Below are positions 17,863-26,131 of a stretch of 64,000 nucleotides of DNA, in pieces. The stretch is taken from NCBI RefSeq assembly GCF_043497005.1, contig NZ_JBIEKE010000002.1:186001-250000 (forward strand), in the 5' to 3' direction. Under the pieces are notes generated by a model. That model searched no databases and was not told where the DNA came from. It worked only from the letters and a program-made list of their open reading frames with translations. How positions within the stretch are numbered: the first letter of the stretch is position 1; every line of letters starts with the position of its first letter. Position numbers and translations under genes: made by a program. The stretch is from Halobacillus_A sp043497005 (lineage in GTDB: Bacteria > Bacillota > Bacilli > Bacillales > Halobacillaceae).

Positions 17863-19631
17863 TGGAGCGCATACATTGTGGCACATTACGTACAGCCGAT
17901 AGAGAAAAGAATGTAAAACTAAAAGGATGGGTGCAAAAGCGTCGTGACCTTGGTGGATTAATTTTTATCGATTTAAGAGACCGCTCTGGCTTAGTACAAA
18001 TCGTATTTAACCCTGATGAATCTTCTGAAGCGTTAAGAACAGCAGAAGATATCCGCAGTGAATATGTAATTGAAGTAATTGGCAAAGTCGTTATCCGGGA
18101 TGAAAATACGATTAACCCAAACATGTCTACAGGAGAAATAGAAGTTCTTGTTCATGACATTCAAGTTCTTAACAAAGCTAAAACGCCTCCATTTATGATA
18201 GAAGAGAATTCTGAGGTAGCTGAAGATATTCGATTAAAATACCGATATTTAGATTTAAGGCGTAAAGAAATGCAAGATACATTCAAGCTTCGTCATCAGG
18301 CTACGCAGGTTATGCGCAACTTCCTTAATGATGAAGGATATCTTGAAATGGAAACGCCTATGTTAACAAAGAGTACTCCCGAAGGTGCGCGAGATTATCT
18401 TGTTCCAAGTCGCGTGCATGAAGGGGAGTTTTATGCACTTCCTCAATCGCCGCAGCTTTTTAAGCAAATGCTCATGATGTCCGGTTTTGAAAAATATTAT
18501 CAAATTGCACGTTGTTTCCGTGATGAAGATTTAAGAGCGGATCGTCAGCCAGAATTTACCCAAGTTGATATTGAAACATCATTTATGTCAAAAGAAGATA
18601 TTATGGCTATGACTGAGAGAATGATGCGTAAAGTAATGAAAGAAGTAAAAGGAATTAGCATATCAACCCCATTTCCACGAATGCCATACGATGAAGCAAT
18701 GGAGCGGTTCGGTTCCGATAAGCCTGACACTCGATTTGGGTTAGAACTTATTACTCTTTCAGAAATTGTTAAAGATTCAGGGTTTCAAGTGTTTAGTGGA
18801 GCCGTGGCCTCTGGCGGTAAAGTGAGCGGGTTAAATGTAAAATCCCAAGCTGATAATTTCTCTAGAAAAGACATCGACAAATTAACGGAAGATGTTAAAG
18901 TGTATGGAGCAAAAGGCTTGGCATGGCTTAAAGTAAAGGATGGGCAATTAAACGGTCCGATTGCAAAATTCTTCTCCGAACAAGAAGCGGCTCAAATATT
19001 TAGCGCAATGAACGCAGAAGAAGGAGACCTGCTTTTGTTTGTAGCGGATAAAACTTCAGTAGTTTACGACAGTTTGGGGGCGCTGCGCCTTAAATTAGGT
19101 AAGAAGCTTGAGTTAATTGATCCGAATACATTTAATTTCTTATGGGTGACGGATTGGCCGTTATTTGAGTACGATGAAGATGAAGAAAGATTTTTTGCAG
19201 CACACCATCCGTTCACGATGCCTGCTGCTGGTGATGTAAGCCAAATTATCGATCATCCTCAGGAAGCAAGAGCTGAAGCTTACGATATTGTGTTAAACGG
19301 ATATGAATTAGGTGGAGGATCTTTGCGTATATATGAAAAAGAAATGCAGGACCGCATGTTTGAAGCTTTAGGTTTCTCTAAAGAGGAAGCGGAAGAACAA
19401 TTTGGCTTTTTATTAGAAGCGTTAGAATACGGTACACCACCTCATGGGGGAATTGCTTTAGGGTTTGACCGCTTCATCATGTTATTAGCGGGAAGAACAA
19501 ACTTGCGTGATACGATTCTATTTCCTAAAACCGCTTCTGCACAGGACCCATTAACAGATGCGCCAGGAAAAGTAAGTGAAGCCCAATTAGATGAGCTCAA
19601 TCTGAAGCTAAAAAGAAAAAAACAGGACTGA
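17862..19631 (+). CDS. aspS: Aspartyl-tRNA synthetase
   Basis: A 589-residue bacterial-type class II enzyme. It has an N-terminal OB-fold anticodon-binding domain (about residues 1-105), motif 2 region QIARCFRDEDLRADRQPEF (about 214-232), a bacterial GAD insertion domain (about 285-420), and motif 3 ending in GIALGFDRF near 533. It forms an operon with hisS, overlapping by one base. Whether it is discriminating or also charges tRNA-Asn is not decided by what I can see here. Confidence 0.97.
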   Translation: MERIHCGTLRTADREKNVKLKGWVQKRRDLGGLIFIDLRDRSGLVQIVFNPDESSEALRTAEDIRSEYVIEVIGKVVIRDENTINPNMSTGEIEVLVHDIQVLNKAKTPPFMIEENSEVAEDIRLKYRYLDLRRKEMQDTFKLRHQATQVMRNFLNDEGYLEMETPMLTKSTPEGARDYLVPSRVHEGEFYALPQSPQLFKQMLMMSGFEKYYQIARCFRDEDLRADRQPEFTQVDIETSFMSKEDIMAMTERMMRKVMKEVKGISISTPFPRMPYDEAMERFGSDKPDTRFGLELITLSEIVKDSGFQVFSGAVASGGKVSGLNVKSQADNFSRKDIDKLTEDVKVYGAKGLAWLKVKDGQLNGPIAKFFSEQEAAQIFSAMNAEEGDLLLFVADKTSVVYDSLGALRLKLGKKLELIDPNTFNFLWVTDWPLFEYDEDEERFFAAHHPFTMPAAGDVSQIIDHPQEARAEAYDIVLNGYELGGGSLRIYEKEMQDRMFEALGFSKEEAEEQFGFLLEALEYGTPPHGGIALGFDRFIMLLAGRTNLRDTILFPKTASAQDPLTDAPGKVSEAQLDELNLKLKRKKQD

Positions 19632-19660
19632 AGTAGGAGAGATTATCGTTATCTCCATGC

Positions 19661-19689
19661 TTGATAAGCAAAATAATTTATGCTATGAT
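19661..19689 (+). promoter_or_regulatory. Promoter of 6S RNA
   Basis: TTGATA (19661-19666), a 17-base spacer and TATGAT (19684-19689) lie about seven bases before the inferred 5' end of the RNA. Confidence 0.75.
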
Positions 19690-19695
19690 TTGATT

Positions 19696-19903
19696 ACAAA
19701 ATAACAAACCAATCCTGATGTGTACGTTGTTCGAATGTACGTTTTGACCGAACATTTTTGAGACGGGAGCCTGCCGTCTTCACACGGAATGCACGCCTCT
19801 TTATTACGTTCAGAGGACGCAAGAAATGTGAAGCAAGGCACCCACCTGCCTGGAGCGGGTTCAAAACTCATGATGCAACGGCACAATTGGGATTGGTTTT
19901 TTT
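19696..19903 (+). ncRNA. ssrS: 6S RNA (SsrS, BsrA-type)
   Basis: About 208 nt between aspS and rsfA, the same site as 6S-1 RNA (bsrA) downstream of aspS in B. subtilis. The closing stem is AACCAATCC near the 5' end against GGATTGGTT near the 3' end, followed by T7. Internal blocks typical of Firmicute 6S RNA are present, including GACCGAACATTTTTGA, GAGGACGCAAGAAA, GGCACCCACCTGC and CTCATGATGCAACGGCA. The RNA mimics an open promoter, binds sigma-A RNA polymerase and lowers transcription in stationary phase. Exact ends are inferred from the promoter and the terminal stem. Confidence 0.93.
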
Positions 19904-19921
19904 GTTTTATATGTGAAAGAA

Positions 19922-19952
19922 AAGAAAGTGCGAGCTTACACAGCTCGCACTT
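19922..19952 (-). terminator. Terminator of rsfA
   Basis: GAAAGTGCGAGCT and AGCTCGCACTTTC form a 13-bp perfect stem just after the rsfA stop codon. On the minus strand it is followed by TTTTCTTTC. Confidence 0.85.
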
Positions 19953-19953
19953 T

Positions 19954-20562
19954 CTATTTTGCTAAATGTTCTAGGTTCCCGTTTTTTTCCATTCGGAAAA
20001 ACGGCTTACTTACAATGTCCTGTTCATCAAACATTGTCATTTTTCTAGCACGATCCATAATTGAAATAAAGGCTTGGTAGTCTTCTTTTAATGAGTCTAA
20101 TTGACTTTGAAGCTTTTGATTTGTTTGAATAAGGTTTTGATTTTCCTCTTCAAGTTTCTGAATCTCTTCATTTAAAGTCGTTTGTTTATAATCATTGTCT
20201 TGAAGTGTTTCTAAATAAGAAATAACCTGGGACAGATCCATAACGGTTGCCTGACTCTTCTTAGGCGGTTCATGCGACTTATTAACTTGTGGCTGTGCTG
20301 TCATGACAGGCTGGGCAAATGAAGCTTCATTACGCTTCTTCTCTTTCCTCTGTTTCTTTGCAAGGTCAACAGCTTGTTCATATTTCTGGCGAATTTCAGC
20401 GTTCCATCTAAAACCACAAGCAGCTGATGTACGATTAAGTACATCTCCAACTTCATCAAATGCTTTTAATTGAGTGCTTCCTTCTCTAATATGACGGAGT
20501 ACCGTTTCGGCTAATAGTAGATCGTCTTCATGAGACCAAGCATCTTGTCTTACCTTTGGCAT
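19954..20562 (-). CDS. rsfA: RsfA family prespore-specific transcription factor
   Basis: A 202-residue DNA-binding protein. The N-terminal SANT/Myb-like domain (about residues 1-60) reads PKVRQDAWSHEDDLLLAETV and later SAACGFRWNAEIR, as in RsfA/YwfN. The middle is Lys-rich and the C-terminal half is a predicted coiled coil (about 105-170, SYLETLQDNDY to LKEDYQAF). In B. subtilis RsfA is made in the forespore under sigma-F and tunes sigma-F-dependent genes; a good sigma-F promoter is present here too. GGAGGG precedes the ATG. Several paralogues exist in Bacilli, so the exact orthology is not certain. Confidence 0.87.
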   Translation of the reverse strand: MPKVRQDAWSHEDDLLLAETVLRHIREGSTQLKAFDEVGDVLNRTSAACGFRWNAEIRQKYEQAVDLAKKQRKEKKRNEASFAQPVMTAQPQVNKSHEPPKKSQATVMDLSQVISYLETLQDNDYKQTTLNEEIQKLEEENQNLIQTNQKLQSQLDSLKEDYQAFISIMDRARKMTMFDEQDIVSKPFFRMEKNGNLEHLAK

Positions 20563-20613
20563 AATAACCCTCCTGTTGAACTATTAGAACAATAGTTTGT
20601 CAGATTTTGCTAC

Positions 20614-20643
20614 TATTGTGACCAAAGAAGACAAATAATATAC
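20614..20643 (-). promoter_or_regulatory. Sigma-F type promoter of rsfA
   Basis: On the minus strand GTATA, a 15-base spacer and GGTCACAATA match the B. subtilis sigma-F consensus (GYATA-N15-GGNRANAHTW) at all but one position. It is about 52 bases upstream of the rsfA start. Confidence 0.7.
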
Positions 20644-20647
20644 TTGA

Positions 20648-21922
20648 TTACGATTTTTGTTGATTAATTTTATCAAATACTTGTTTTAGTGCTTGCTCAA
20701 ATTTCCCTGTAGTTTTCGGTTCATAATAATTTGTGGACTTAAGCGAATTGGGTAAGTATTGCTGGTCCACCCAGGAGTTTGGATAGTTGGGAGGATATTT
20801 GTATTCTGTTCCGCGCCCTAACGATGCTGCTCCTTTATAATGTGAATCTTTTAAATGAATAGGGACATCTCCACTATTACCCTTACGAATATCTGCTAAG
20901 GCAGCGTCTAATGCTTTATAAGCGCTATTTGATTTAGGTGAGAGGGCTAGTTCTGTTACAGCATTGGCTAAAGGGATTCTTGCTTCTGGGAATCCTAATC
21001 GCTCTGCTGCTTCAACTGCCGCCAGCGCTCGCGGTCCGGCTTGGGGATTCGCTAAACCAATATCCTCATATGCGATTACAACGAGCCGCCGTGCTATACT
21101 GTCTAAGTCGCCGGCTTCTATAAGTCGTGCAAGGTAGTGTAGAGAAGCATTCACATCACTGCCACGGATCGACTTTTGAAAAGCTGATAAAACATCATAA
21201 TGAGCATCACCGTCCTTATCATGAGAAAAGCTTTTCTTCTGCATACATTCTTCAGCTGTATTTAAATCGATTACGATTTTCTGTTCTTTATTCTCTGGTG
21301 TTGAAAAAGCAGCCAATTCTAAGCCGTTTAAAGCAGCTCGTAGATCTCCATTAGCACTTAATGCTAAGTGGTCAATTGCCTCTTTAGTTAACTGTAGGGG
21401 TAAATGCCCTAACCCTTCTTTTTTGTCCTGCAGAGCTTTGTTAATGGCTTCTTTTATATCTTCTATCTCCAATCGATAGAGCTCAAACAAATGACAACGG
21501 CTTCGAATTGCCGGATTGATTGAATGATAGGGGTTGCTTGTTGTGCACCCTATCATAGTTAATCGGTTGCTTTCTAAATGGGGGAGCAGAAAATCCTGCT
21601 TAGCTTTATCCAATCGGTGAACTTCGTCCAGAATAAGGACCATTGCTCCATGCATTTTTGCTTCTTCAACTACGATTTCCATATCTTTCTTCTTATCGGT
21701 AACTGCATTAAGTGTTTTATGGGGCAATTGTAAATGCTTTGCTAAAGCAGTAGCCATAGAGGTTTTGCCTGTTCCCGGCGGCCCGAATAAAATCATAGAA
21801 GCTAGTCTGTTTGCTTTAACCATTCGATTTATTGTTTTTCCTTCAGATATTAAATGTTTTTGGCCTATGATTTCTTCAATAGATGAGGGTCTCATTCGAT
21901 AGGCTAAAGGTTGAACACTCAT
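20648..21922 (-). CDS. rarA: Replication-associated recombination protein A (RarA/MgsA)
   Basis: A 424-residue AAA+ ATPase that acts at stalled replication forks. Walker A is FGPPGTGKTS (about residues 46-55) and Walker B LILDEVHRL (about 97-105). Sensor and family motifs include GCTTSNPYHSINPAIRSRC, and the MgsA C-terminal tetramerisation domain follows (YHPPNYPN-like sequence, YKYPPNYPNSWVDQQYLP). The start MSVQPLAYRMRP is set by GGAG nine bases upstream; the longer open frame has no support. In B. subtilis the equivalent (yrvN) also lies beside cymR, here in divergent orientation with a YczE-like gene between. Confidence 0.95.
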   Translation of the reverse strand: MSVQPLAYRMRPSSIEEIIGQKHLISEGKTINRMVKANRLASMILFGPPGTGKTSMATALAKHLQLPHKTLNAVTDKKKDMEIVVEEAKMHGAMVLILDEVHRLDKAKQDFLLPHLESNRLTMIGCTTSNPYHSINPAIRSRCHLFELYRLEIEDIKEAINKALQDKKEGLGHLPLQLTKEAIDHLALSANGDLRAALNGLELAAFSTPENKEQKIVIDLNTAEECMQKKSFSHDKDGDAHYDVLSAFQKSIRGSDVNASLHYLARLIEAGDLDSIARRLVVIAYEDIGLANPQAGPRALAAVEAAERLGFPEARIPLANAVTELALSPKSNSAYKALDAALADIRKGNSGDVPIHLKDSHYKGAASLGRGTEYKYPPNYPNSWVDQQYLPNSLKSTNYYEPKTTGKFEQALKQVFDKINQQKS

Positions 21923-22000
21923 GAGGGACAGCTCCTTTACATAGGTAATCACGTTAAGCGTATGTCTAAAGCTGTTAAAATGCAAGGGACTTGCTGTTCA

Positions 22001-22024
22001 TGCTATAATAGCGTTTGGTATAAT
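22001..22024 (+). promoter_or_regulatory. Candidate promoter(s) of the YczE-like gene and cymR
   Basis: An extended -10 element TGCTATAAT (22001-22009) and a second TATAAT (22019-22024) lie just upstream of the start. No good -35 box is seen for either, so which is used is unclear. Confidence 0.4.
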
Positions 22025-22043
22025 GAGATAGGAGAGGTCAGCT

Positions 22044-22736
22044 ATGAAGAATGATCGGTCAAGTCGCCCGAATGCCGGGTTGCGCTGGTCTTTTTTTATT
22101 GTAGGTTTAGTGGTATTAGGATTCGGAATATCGTTAACCATGCAAGTAAGAGACTTTGGTATTGGTCCATGGGATGTATTTCACTATGGTTTATATAAAC
22201 AATTTGGATTAACAGTTGGTACTTGGTCAGTTATTGCAGGGATAGTGATAGTAATTTTTAGTTCAGTCGCTATAAGAAAAATCCCTCAAATAGGTACTAT
22301 TTTAAATATGATTTTAATCGGTGTTTTTATTGATTTATTTAATTGGGTGCTTCCACAACCTGAATGGCTGCTATCTAAAATTATAGTGTTTATTTTAGGG
22401 ACAATTATTATTGCATTAGGTATTGGATTATACGTAGCTCCTGATATGGGGGCAGGTCCAAGAGATAGTTTAATGTTAGTCTTAACCGATTGGCTGCAGT
22501 GGAAGGTCTCAACGGTACGTAACGGAATTGAAATTACTGTTGCTTTAGCAGGCTGGATGTTAGGAGGACCTGTAGGAATAGGCACAGTCTTTATTGCACT
22601 ATTTCTGGGAACCTTTGTTGGTTACGCTCTTCCGTTATCAAAACAACTATTGAACTTCTTAATAAAGAAAGGTGAAGGATATGAAAATTTCTACGAAAGG
22701 TCGTTACGGCCTGACCATAATGATCGAATTAGCTAG
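22044..22736 (+). CDS. YczE/YyaS/YitT-family membrane protein
   Basis: A 230-residue protein with about five membrane spans and the family motifs DFGIGPWDVFHYGL (about residues 37-50) and the repeat-related APDMGAGPRDSLM (about 132-144), plus GGPVGIGT. The two halves look like an internal duplication around GxGPWD/GAGPRD. Its function is unknown; B. subtilis YczE affects surfactin production by an unclear route. GGAGAGG lies 7-8 bases before the ATG. It overlaps the start of cymR by 56 bases, an unusually long overlap that suggests co-expression. Confidence 0.85.
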   Translation: MKNDRSSRPNAGLRWSFFIVGLVVLGFGISLTMQVRDFGIGPWDVFHYGLYKQFGLTVGTWSVIAGIVIVIFSSVAIRKIPQIGTILNMILIGVFIDLFNWVLPQPEWLLSKIIVFILGTIIIALGIGLYVAPDMGAGPRDSLMLVLTDWLQWKVSTVRNGIEITVALAGWMLGGPVGIGTVFIALFLGTFVGYALPLSKQLLNFLIKKGEGYENFYERSLRPDHNDRIS

Positions 22737-23100
22737 AAAGTATGGAGATGGTCCAATTTCATTAAAACAAATTGCTAGAGACAATGAGTTATCAGAACAT
22801 TATTTAGAACAGCTGATAGCTCCTTTGCGAAATGCAAGCTTAGTGAAAAGTGTACGGGGGGCTTATGGTGGATATATGCTTACAAAAGATCCCCATGAGA
22901 TTACGGCTGGTGATGTTATTCGAGTACTAGAAGGTCCTATTACCCCGGTCGAAGGAATAGAAGATGAGGAGCCCGCAAAACAAGCTTTATGGAAAAGAGT
23001 GAGAGATGCTGTTAAAGACGTACTTGACACGACAACGTTAGAAGATCTTAAAGATCATGTAGATGACCAAACGCAAGATGCGTATATGTTTTATATTTAA
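22681..23100 (+). CDS. cymR: Rrf2 family regulator CymR (cysteine metabolism repressor)
   Basis: A 139-residue Rrf2-type winged helix protein, close in sequence to B. subtilis CymR: MKISTKGRYGLTIMIELARK, LSEHYLEQLIAPLRNA, VRGAYGGYML and the C-terminal DAYMFYI. It has no Fe-S cysteine triad, consistent with CymR rather than IscR. CymR represses sulfur and cysteine uptake and synthesis genes in complex with CysK. The ATG at 22681 follows AAAGGTGAAGG. A GTG at 22672 is possible but does not fit the family N-terminus. It sits directly upstream of the cysteine desulfurase. Confidence 0.94.
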   Translation: MKISTKGRYGLTIMIELARKYGDGPISLKQIARDNELSEHYLEQLIAPLRNASLVKSVRGAYGGYMLTKDPHEITAGDVIRVLEGPITPVEGIEDEEPAKQALWKRVRDAVKDVLDTTTLEDLKDHVDDQTQDAYMFYI

Positions 23101-23116
23101 TTAGGAGGTGGAGATA

Positions 23117-24256
23117 ATGGATTCTATTTATTTAGACCATGCAGCTACCACTCCAGTTCATCCAGAAGTCATTGATATTATGATGTCCTCATCTAAAGAA
23201 TCATTCGGGAATCCCTCGAGTGTGCATATGTATGGAAGGAAATCAAGAAAACTTTTAGATGAGGCTAGAAGAACAGTGGCCAAGAGCATAAATGCAGATG
23301 AAAAAGAAATCATTTTTACTAGTGGAGGAACAGAAGCCGATAATTTAGCTGTTATTGGTACTGCTATAGCGAATCAACACAAAGGAAAACATATTATCAC
23401 TACACCGATTGAACATCATGCGACATTACATGCTGTGGAATATCTAACGGCTCAAGGGTTTGAAGTTAGTTATTTACCTGTTTATGAAGACGGGCGTGTT
23501 AAATCTGAAGATCTTCACAACTTAATAAAAGAGGATACAATATTAGTTACAGTGATGATGGTAAACAATGAGACAGGTGTGATTCAGCCGATTCAGGAGC
23601 TGTCTGAAATAGTTAAGGACCATCAGGCTTATTTTCACTCAGATATTGTACAAGCTTATGGGTTATATGAGATAGATACTCAAATTCTCCCTGTCGATTT
23701 ATTAGCGGTATCAAGCCATAAAATCAATGGTCCTAAAGGGACGGGTTTTCTCTATATAAGAGAAGGAACTGTCGTTCATGCTCAACAGCATGGAGGAGAA
23801 CAAGAGCGTAAACGCAGAGCAGGTACAGAAAATCTCCCAAGTATAGCAGGATTTGAAAAGGCAGTTAAAATCATGGAAAATGATCGTCTGGAAAAAATAG
23901 AAATGTTCAAGCGCTATAAAGATATTTTTATAGATACACTAGAGAGCGAACAGGTGAATTTTTCTATCAATGGTACTGAAAAAATGAGTGCACCTTCGAT
24001 CATTAATATTAGTTTTCCAGGGATGAATGTGGAAACTCTGCTTACGAATTTTGATCTATCTGGAATAGCCGCATCAAGCGGCAGCGCCTGTACGGCTGGG
24101 TCTGTAGAGCCTTCCCATGTTTTATCAGAAATGTATGGGACTGAAGATGAAAGAACAACAAATTCTATAAGGTTTAGCTTTGGTATAGCGAATAACGAAG
24201 AACAGTTAGTTGATGCAGCAAAGAGAATCAGTCAAATTATAAAAAGACTGAGTTAG
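23117..24256 (+). CDS. iscS: Cysteine desulfurase (IscS/NifS family)
   Basis: A 379-residue PLP enzyme that takes sulfur from cysteine and passes it as persulfide. The PLP lysine is in SSHKINGPKG (about residue 202) and the catalytic Cys is Cys325 in SGSACTAGS. The His in EHHA (about residue 104) stacks on PLP. The Cys loop length fits class I-type desulfurases. It lies 14 bases upstream of mnmA. In B. subtilis the same pair (yrvO-mnmA) works as a dedicated sulfur relay for tRNA 2-thiouridine, which is the likely role here. The start follows TTAGGAGGTGG. Confidence 0.95.
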   Translation: MDSIYLDHAATTPVHPEVIDIMMSSSKESFGNPSSVHMYGRKSRKLLDEARRTVAKSINADEKEIIFTSGGTEADNLAVIGTAIANQHKGKHIITTPIEHHATLHAVEYLTAQGFEVSYLPVYEDGRVKSEDLHNLIKEDTILVTVMMVNNETGVIQPIQELSEIVKDHQAYFHSDIVQAYGLYEIDTQILPVDLLAVSSHKINGPKGTGFLYIREGTVVHAQQHGGEQERKRRAGTENLPSIAGFEKAVKIMENDRLEKIEMFKRYKDIFIDTLESEQVNFSINGTEKMSAPSIINISFPGMNVETLLTNFDLSGIAASSGSACTAGSVEPSHVLSEMYGTEDERTTNSIRFSFGIANNEEQLVDAAKRISQIIKRLS

Positions 24257-24270
24257 GAGGGTGAAATAAA

Positions 24271-25383
24271 ATGAAAGAACCTAAAAATACGCGTGTCGTA
24301 GTCGGAATGAGCGGAGGAGTTGACTCATCTGTTTCTGCTTTGCTGCTCAAGCAGCAGGGTTATGATGTTGTAGGTATATTTATGAAAAACTGGGATGACA
24401 CGGATGAAAATGGTGTTTGTACAGCTACGGAAGATTATGAAGATGTCATTCGAGTGTGTAATCAGTTAGATATTCCTTATTACGCTGTGAATTTTGAGAA
24501 ACAATACTGGGACAAAGTATTTACGTATTTTCTAGACGAATATAAAGCAGGACGTACACCGAATCCTGATGTAATGTGTAATAAAGAAATTAAGTTTAAA
24601 GCCTTTTTAGATCATGCTTTAGCTTTAGGAGCTGATTATTTAGCTACGGGACACTACGCTCAAGTCCGAAAAGTTGACGGCTCCTACGAAATGCTTCGCG
24701 GCATTGATGACAACAAAGATCAAACTTATTTTTTAAATCAATTGACTCAAGACGTACTTGCTAAAGTAATGTTTCCATTAGGTCACTTAGAGAAAAAAGA
24801 AGTTCGACGACTTGCGGAAGAACATGACCTAGCAACAGCTAAAAAGAAAGACTCCACTGGTATTTGTTTTATAGGAGAGCGTAATTTTAAAGAATTTTTA
24901 AGCGAATATATTCCAGCTCAGCCTGGAGAAATGCAGACTCTTGAGGGTGAAGTGAAAGGGCAGCATGATGGCTTAATGTACTACACTTTAGGTCAGCGTC
25001 AAGGTTTAGGCATCGGTGGAGCAGGAGAGCCGTGGTTTGTTGTTGGGAAAAATGTGAAAGAGAACATTCTTTATGTAGGTCAAGGATACCATCATGAAGC
25101 GCTATATTCTGATGGTTTAATCGCAGCCAATATGAACTGGGCGAAAGGGGAAATTCCTGAATGTCCGTTTGAATGTACAGCTAAATTCCGTTATCGTCAA
25201 GACGACAGTCCAGTAACTGTGGTACCAAACGGTGATGGCACCTATAATGTTCAGTTTCATGAATGCGAACGAGCTGTTACACCTGGTCAAGCGGTTGTGT
25301 TTTATGATGGAGAAGTATGCCTTGGCGGGGGTACCATTGATCAAGTAGTAAAAGAAAATAAAACGCTCGATTATGTAGGATAA
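24271..25383 (+). CDS. mnmA: tRNA-specific 2-thiouridylase MnmA
   Basis: A 370-residue enzyme making 2-thiouridine at wobble U34 of tRNA-Lys, -Glu and -Gln. It has the PP-loop ATP site GMSGGVDSSVSA (about residues 11-22). The two catalytic cysteines are Cys103 (VMCNKE) and Cys199 (GICFIG). The C-terminal beta-barrel is complete. It is coupled to the upstream cysteine desulfurase, and a terminator follows. Confidence 0.97.
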   Translation: MKEPKNTRVVVGMSGGVDSSVSALLLKQQGYDVVGIFMKNWDDTDENGVCTATEDYEDVIRVCNQLDIPYYAVNFEKQYWDKVFTYFLDEYKAGRTPNPDVMCNKEIKFKAFLDHALALGADYLATGHYAQVRKVDGSYEMLRGIDDNKDQTYFLNQLTQDVLAKVMFPLGHLEKKEVRRLAEEHDLATAKKKDSTGICFIGERNFKEFLSEYIPAQPGEMQTLEGEVKGQHDGLMYYTLGQRQGLGIGGAGEPWFVVGKNVKENILYVGQGYHHEALYSDGLIAANMNWAKGEIPECPFECTAKFRYRQDDSPVTVVPNGDGTYNVQFHECERAVTPGQAVVFYDGEVCLGGGTIDQVVKENKTLDYVG

Positions 25384-25396
25384 AATAATTCAACTA

Positions 25397-25432
25397 AGCC
25401 ATGTCCATTATGTTATGGGCATGGCTGTTTTA
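25397..25432 (+). terminator. Terminator after mnmA
   Basis: GCCATGTCC and GGGCATGGC form a 9-bp stem, followed by TGTTTT. The T-run is short, so some read-through into the TPR gene is possible. Confidence 0.7.
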
Positions 25433-25447
25433 AGTAGGAGGAGACCA

Positions 25448-26110
25448 ATGAATAAACTAGAAAAAGCTATTGAACTTATGCAAAATCAAAAATTTGAAGA
25501 AGCGACAAAGCTGTTTACTGAATCGATCGAAGAAAACCCAAAAGAGCCTGTTGGGTATATTAATTTTGGAAATTTATTAATGCATTTAAATGAATTTGAA
25601 CGAGCTGAACGCTTTTATAATAAGGCGATCGAATTAGATGATACTGCGGCGACGGCTTATTACGGATTAGGTACTGTATATTATGAACAGGAAAATTTCA
25701 CTAAAGCGCAAAACGAATTTTTGCAAGCTATAGAAAAAGGCCTGGACCAAGCAGATGCTTACTTTATGCTAGGCATGACGTTCGTTCATCAAGAGTATGT
25801 TAAATTAGCACTTCCTTATTTATTACGTGCAGTAGAACTGGATCCAGATGATGTAGATATACAGTTTCAATACGGACTATGCTTAGCGCAAAATGGACAA
25901 ATTGAAGGTGCTGAAGAAACGATGAAGACTGTGCTACAATTAGAAGAAAACCATAGTGATGCTTACTACAATTTAGGCGTAGCCGCCTTGCATAAAGAAG
26001 ACGCTGCCCTGGCTCTTGATTATTTTGATAAAGCTCTAGAATGTAATAAGGATCATATGCTGGCCTCTCATGGAAAAGCTAAAATCGAGCAAGCTTTAAA
26101 TGGTGAATAA
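25448..26110 (+). CDS. Tetratricopeptide repeat protein (YrrB-like)
   Basis: A 220-residue soluble protein made of about six TPR units from residue 1 to the end (for example VGYINFGNLLMHLNEFERAE and AYYGLGTVYYEQENFTKA). It resembles B. subtilis YrrB, whose TPR superhelix structure is known but whose partner is not. Its position between mnmA and recD2 is conserved. The ATG at 25448 follows TAGGAGGAG; the open frame extends 33 bases upstream through the terminator and is not used. Confidence 0.88.
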   Translation: MNKLEKAIELMQNQKFEEATKLFTESIEENPKEPVGYINFGNLLMHLNEFERAERFYNKAIELDDTAATAYYGLGTVYYEQENFTKAQNEFLQAIEKGLDQADAYFMLGMTFVHQEYVKLALPYLLRAVELDPDDVDIQFQYGLCLAQNGQIEGAEETMKTVLQLEENHSDAYYNLGVAALHKEDAALALDYFDKALECNKDHMLASHGKAKIEQALNGE

Positions 26111-26131
26111 CAAAAAAGGAGAAGCTTGAAA

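Noticed and set aside
19683..19886. 67-codon frame on the minus strand
   Set aside because: It lies entirely within the 6S RNA, whose promoter, closing stem and conserved blocks explain the sequence.
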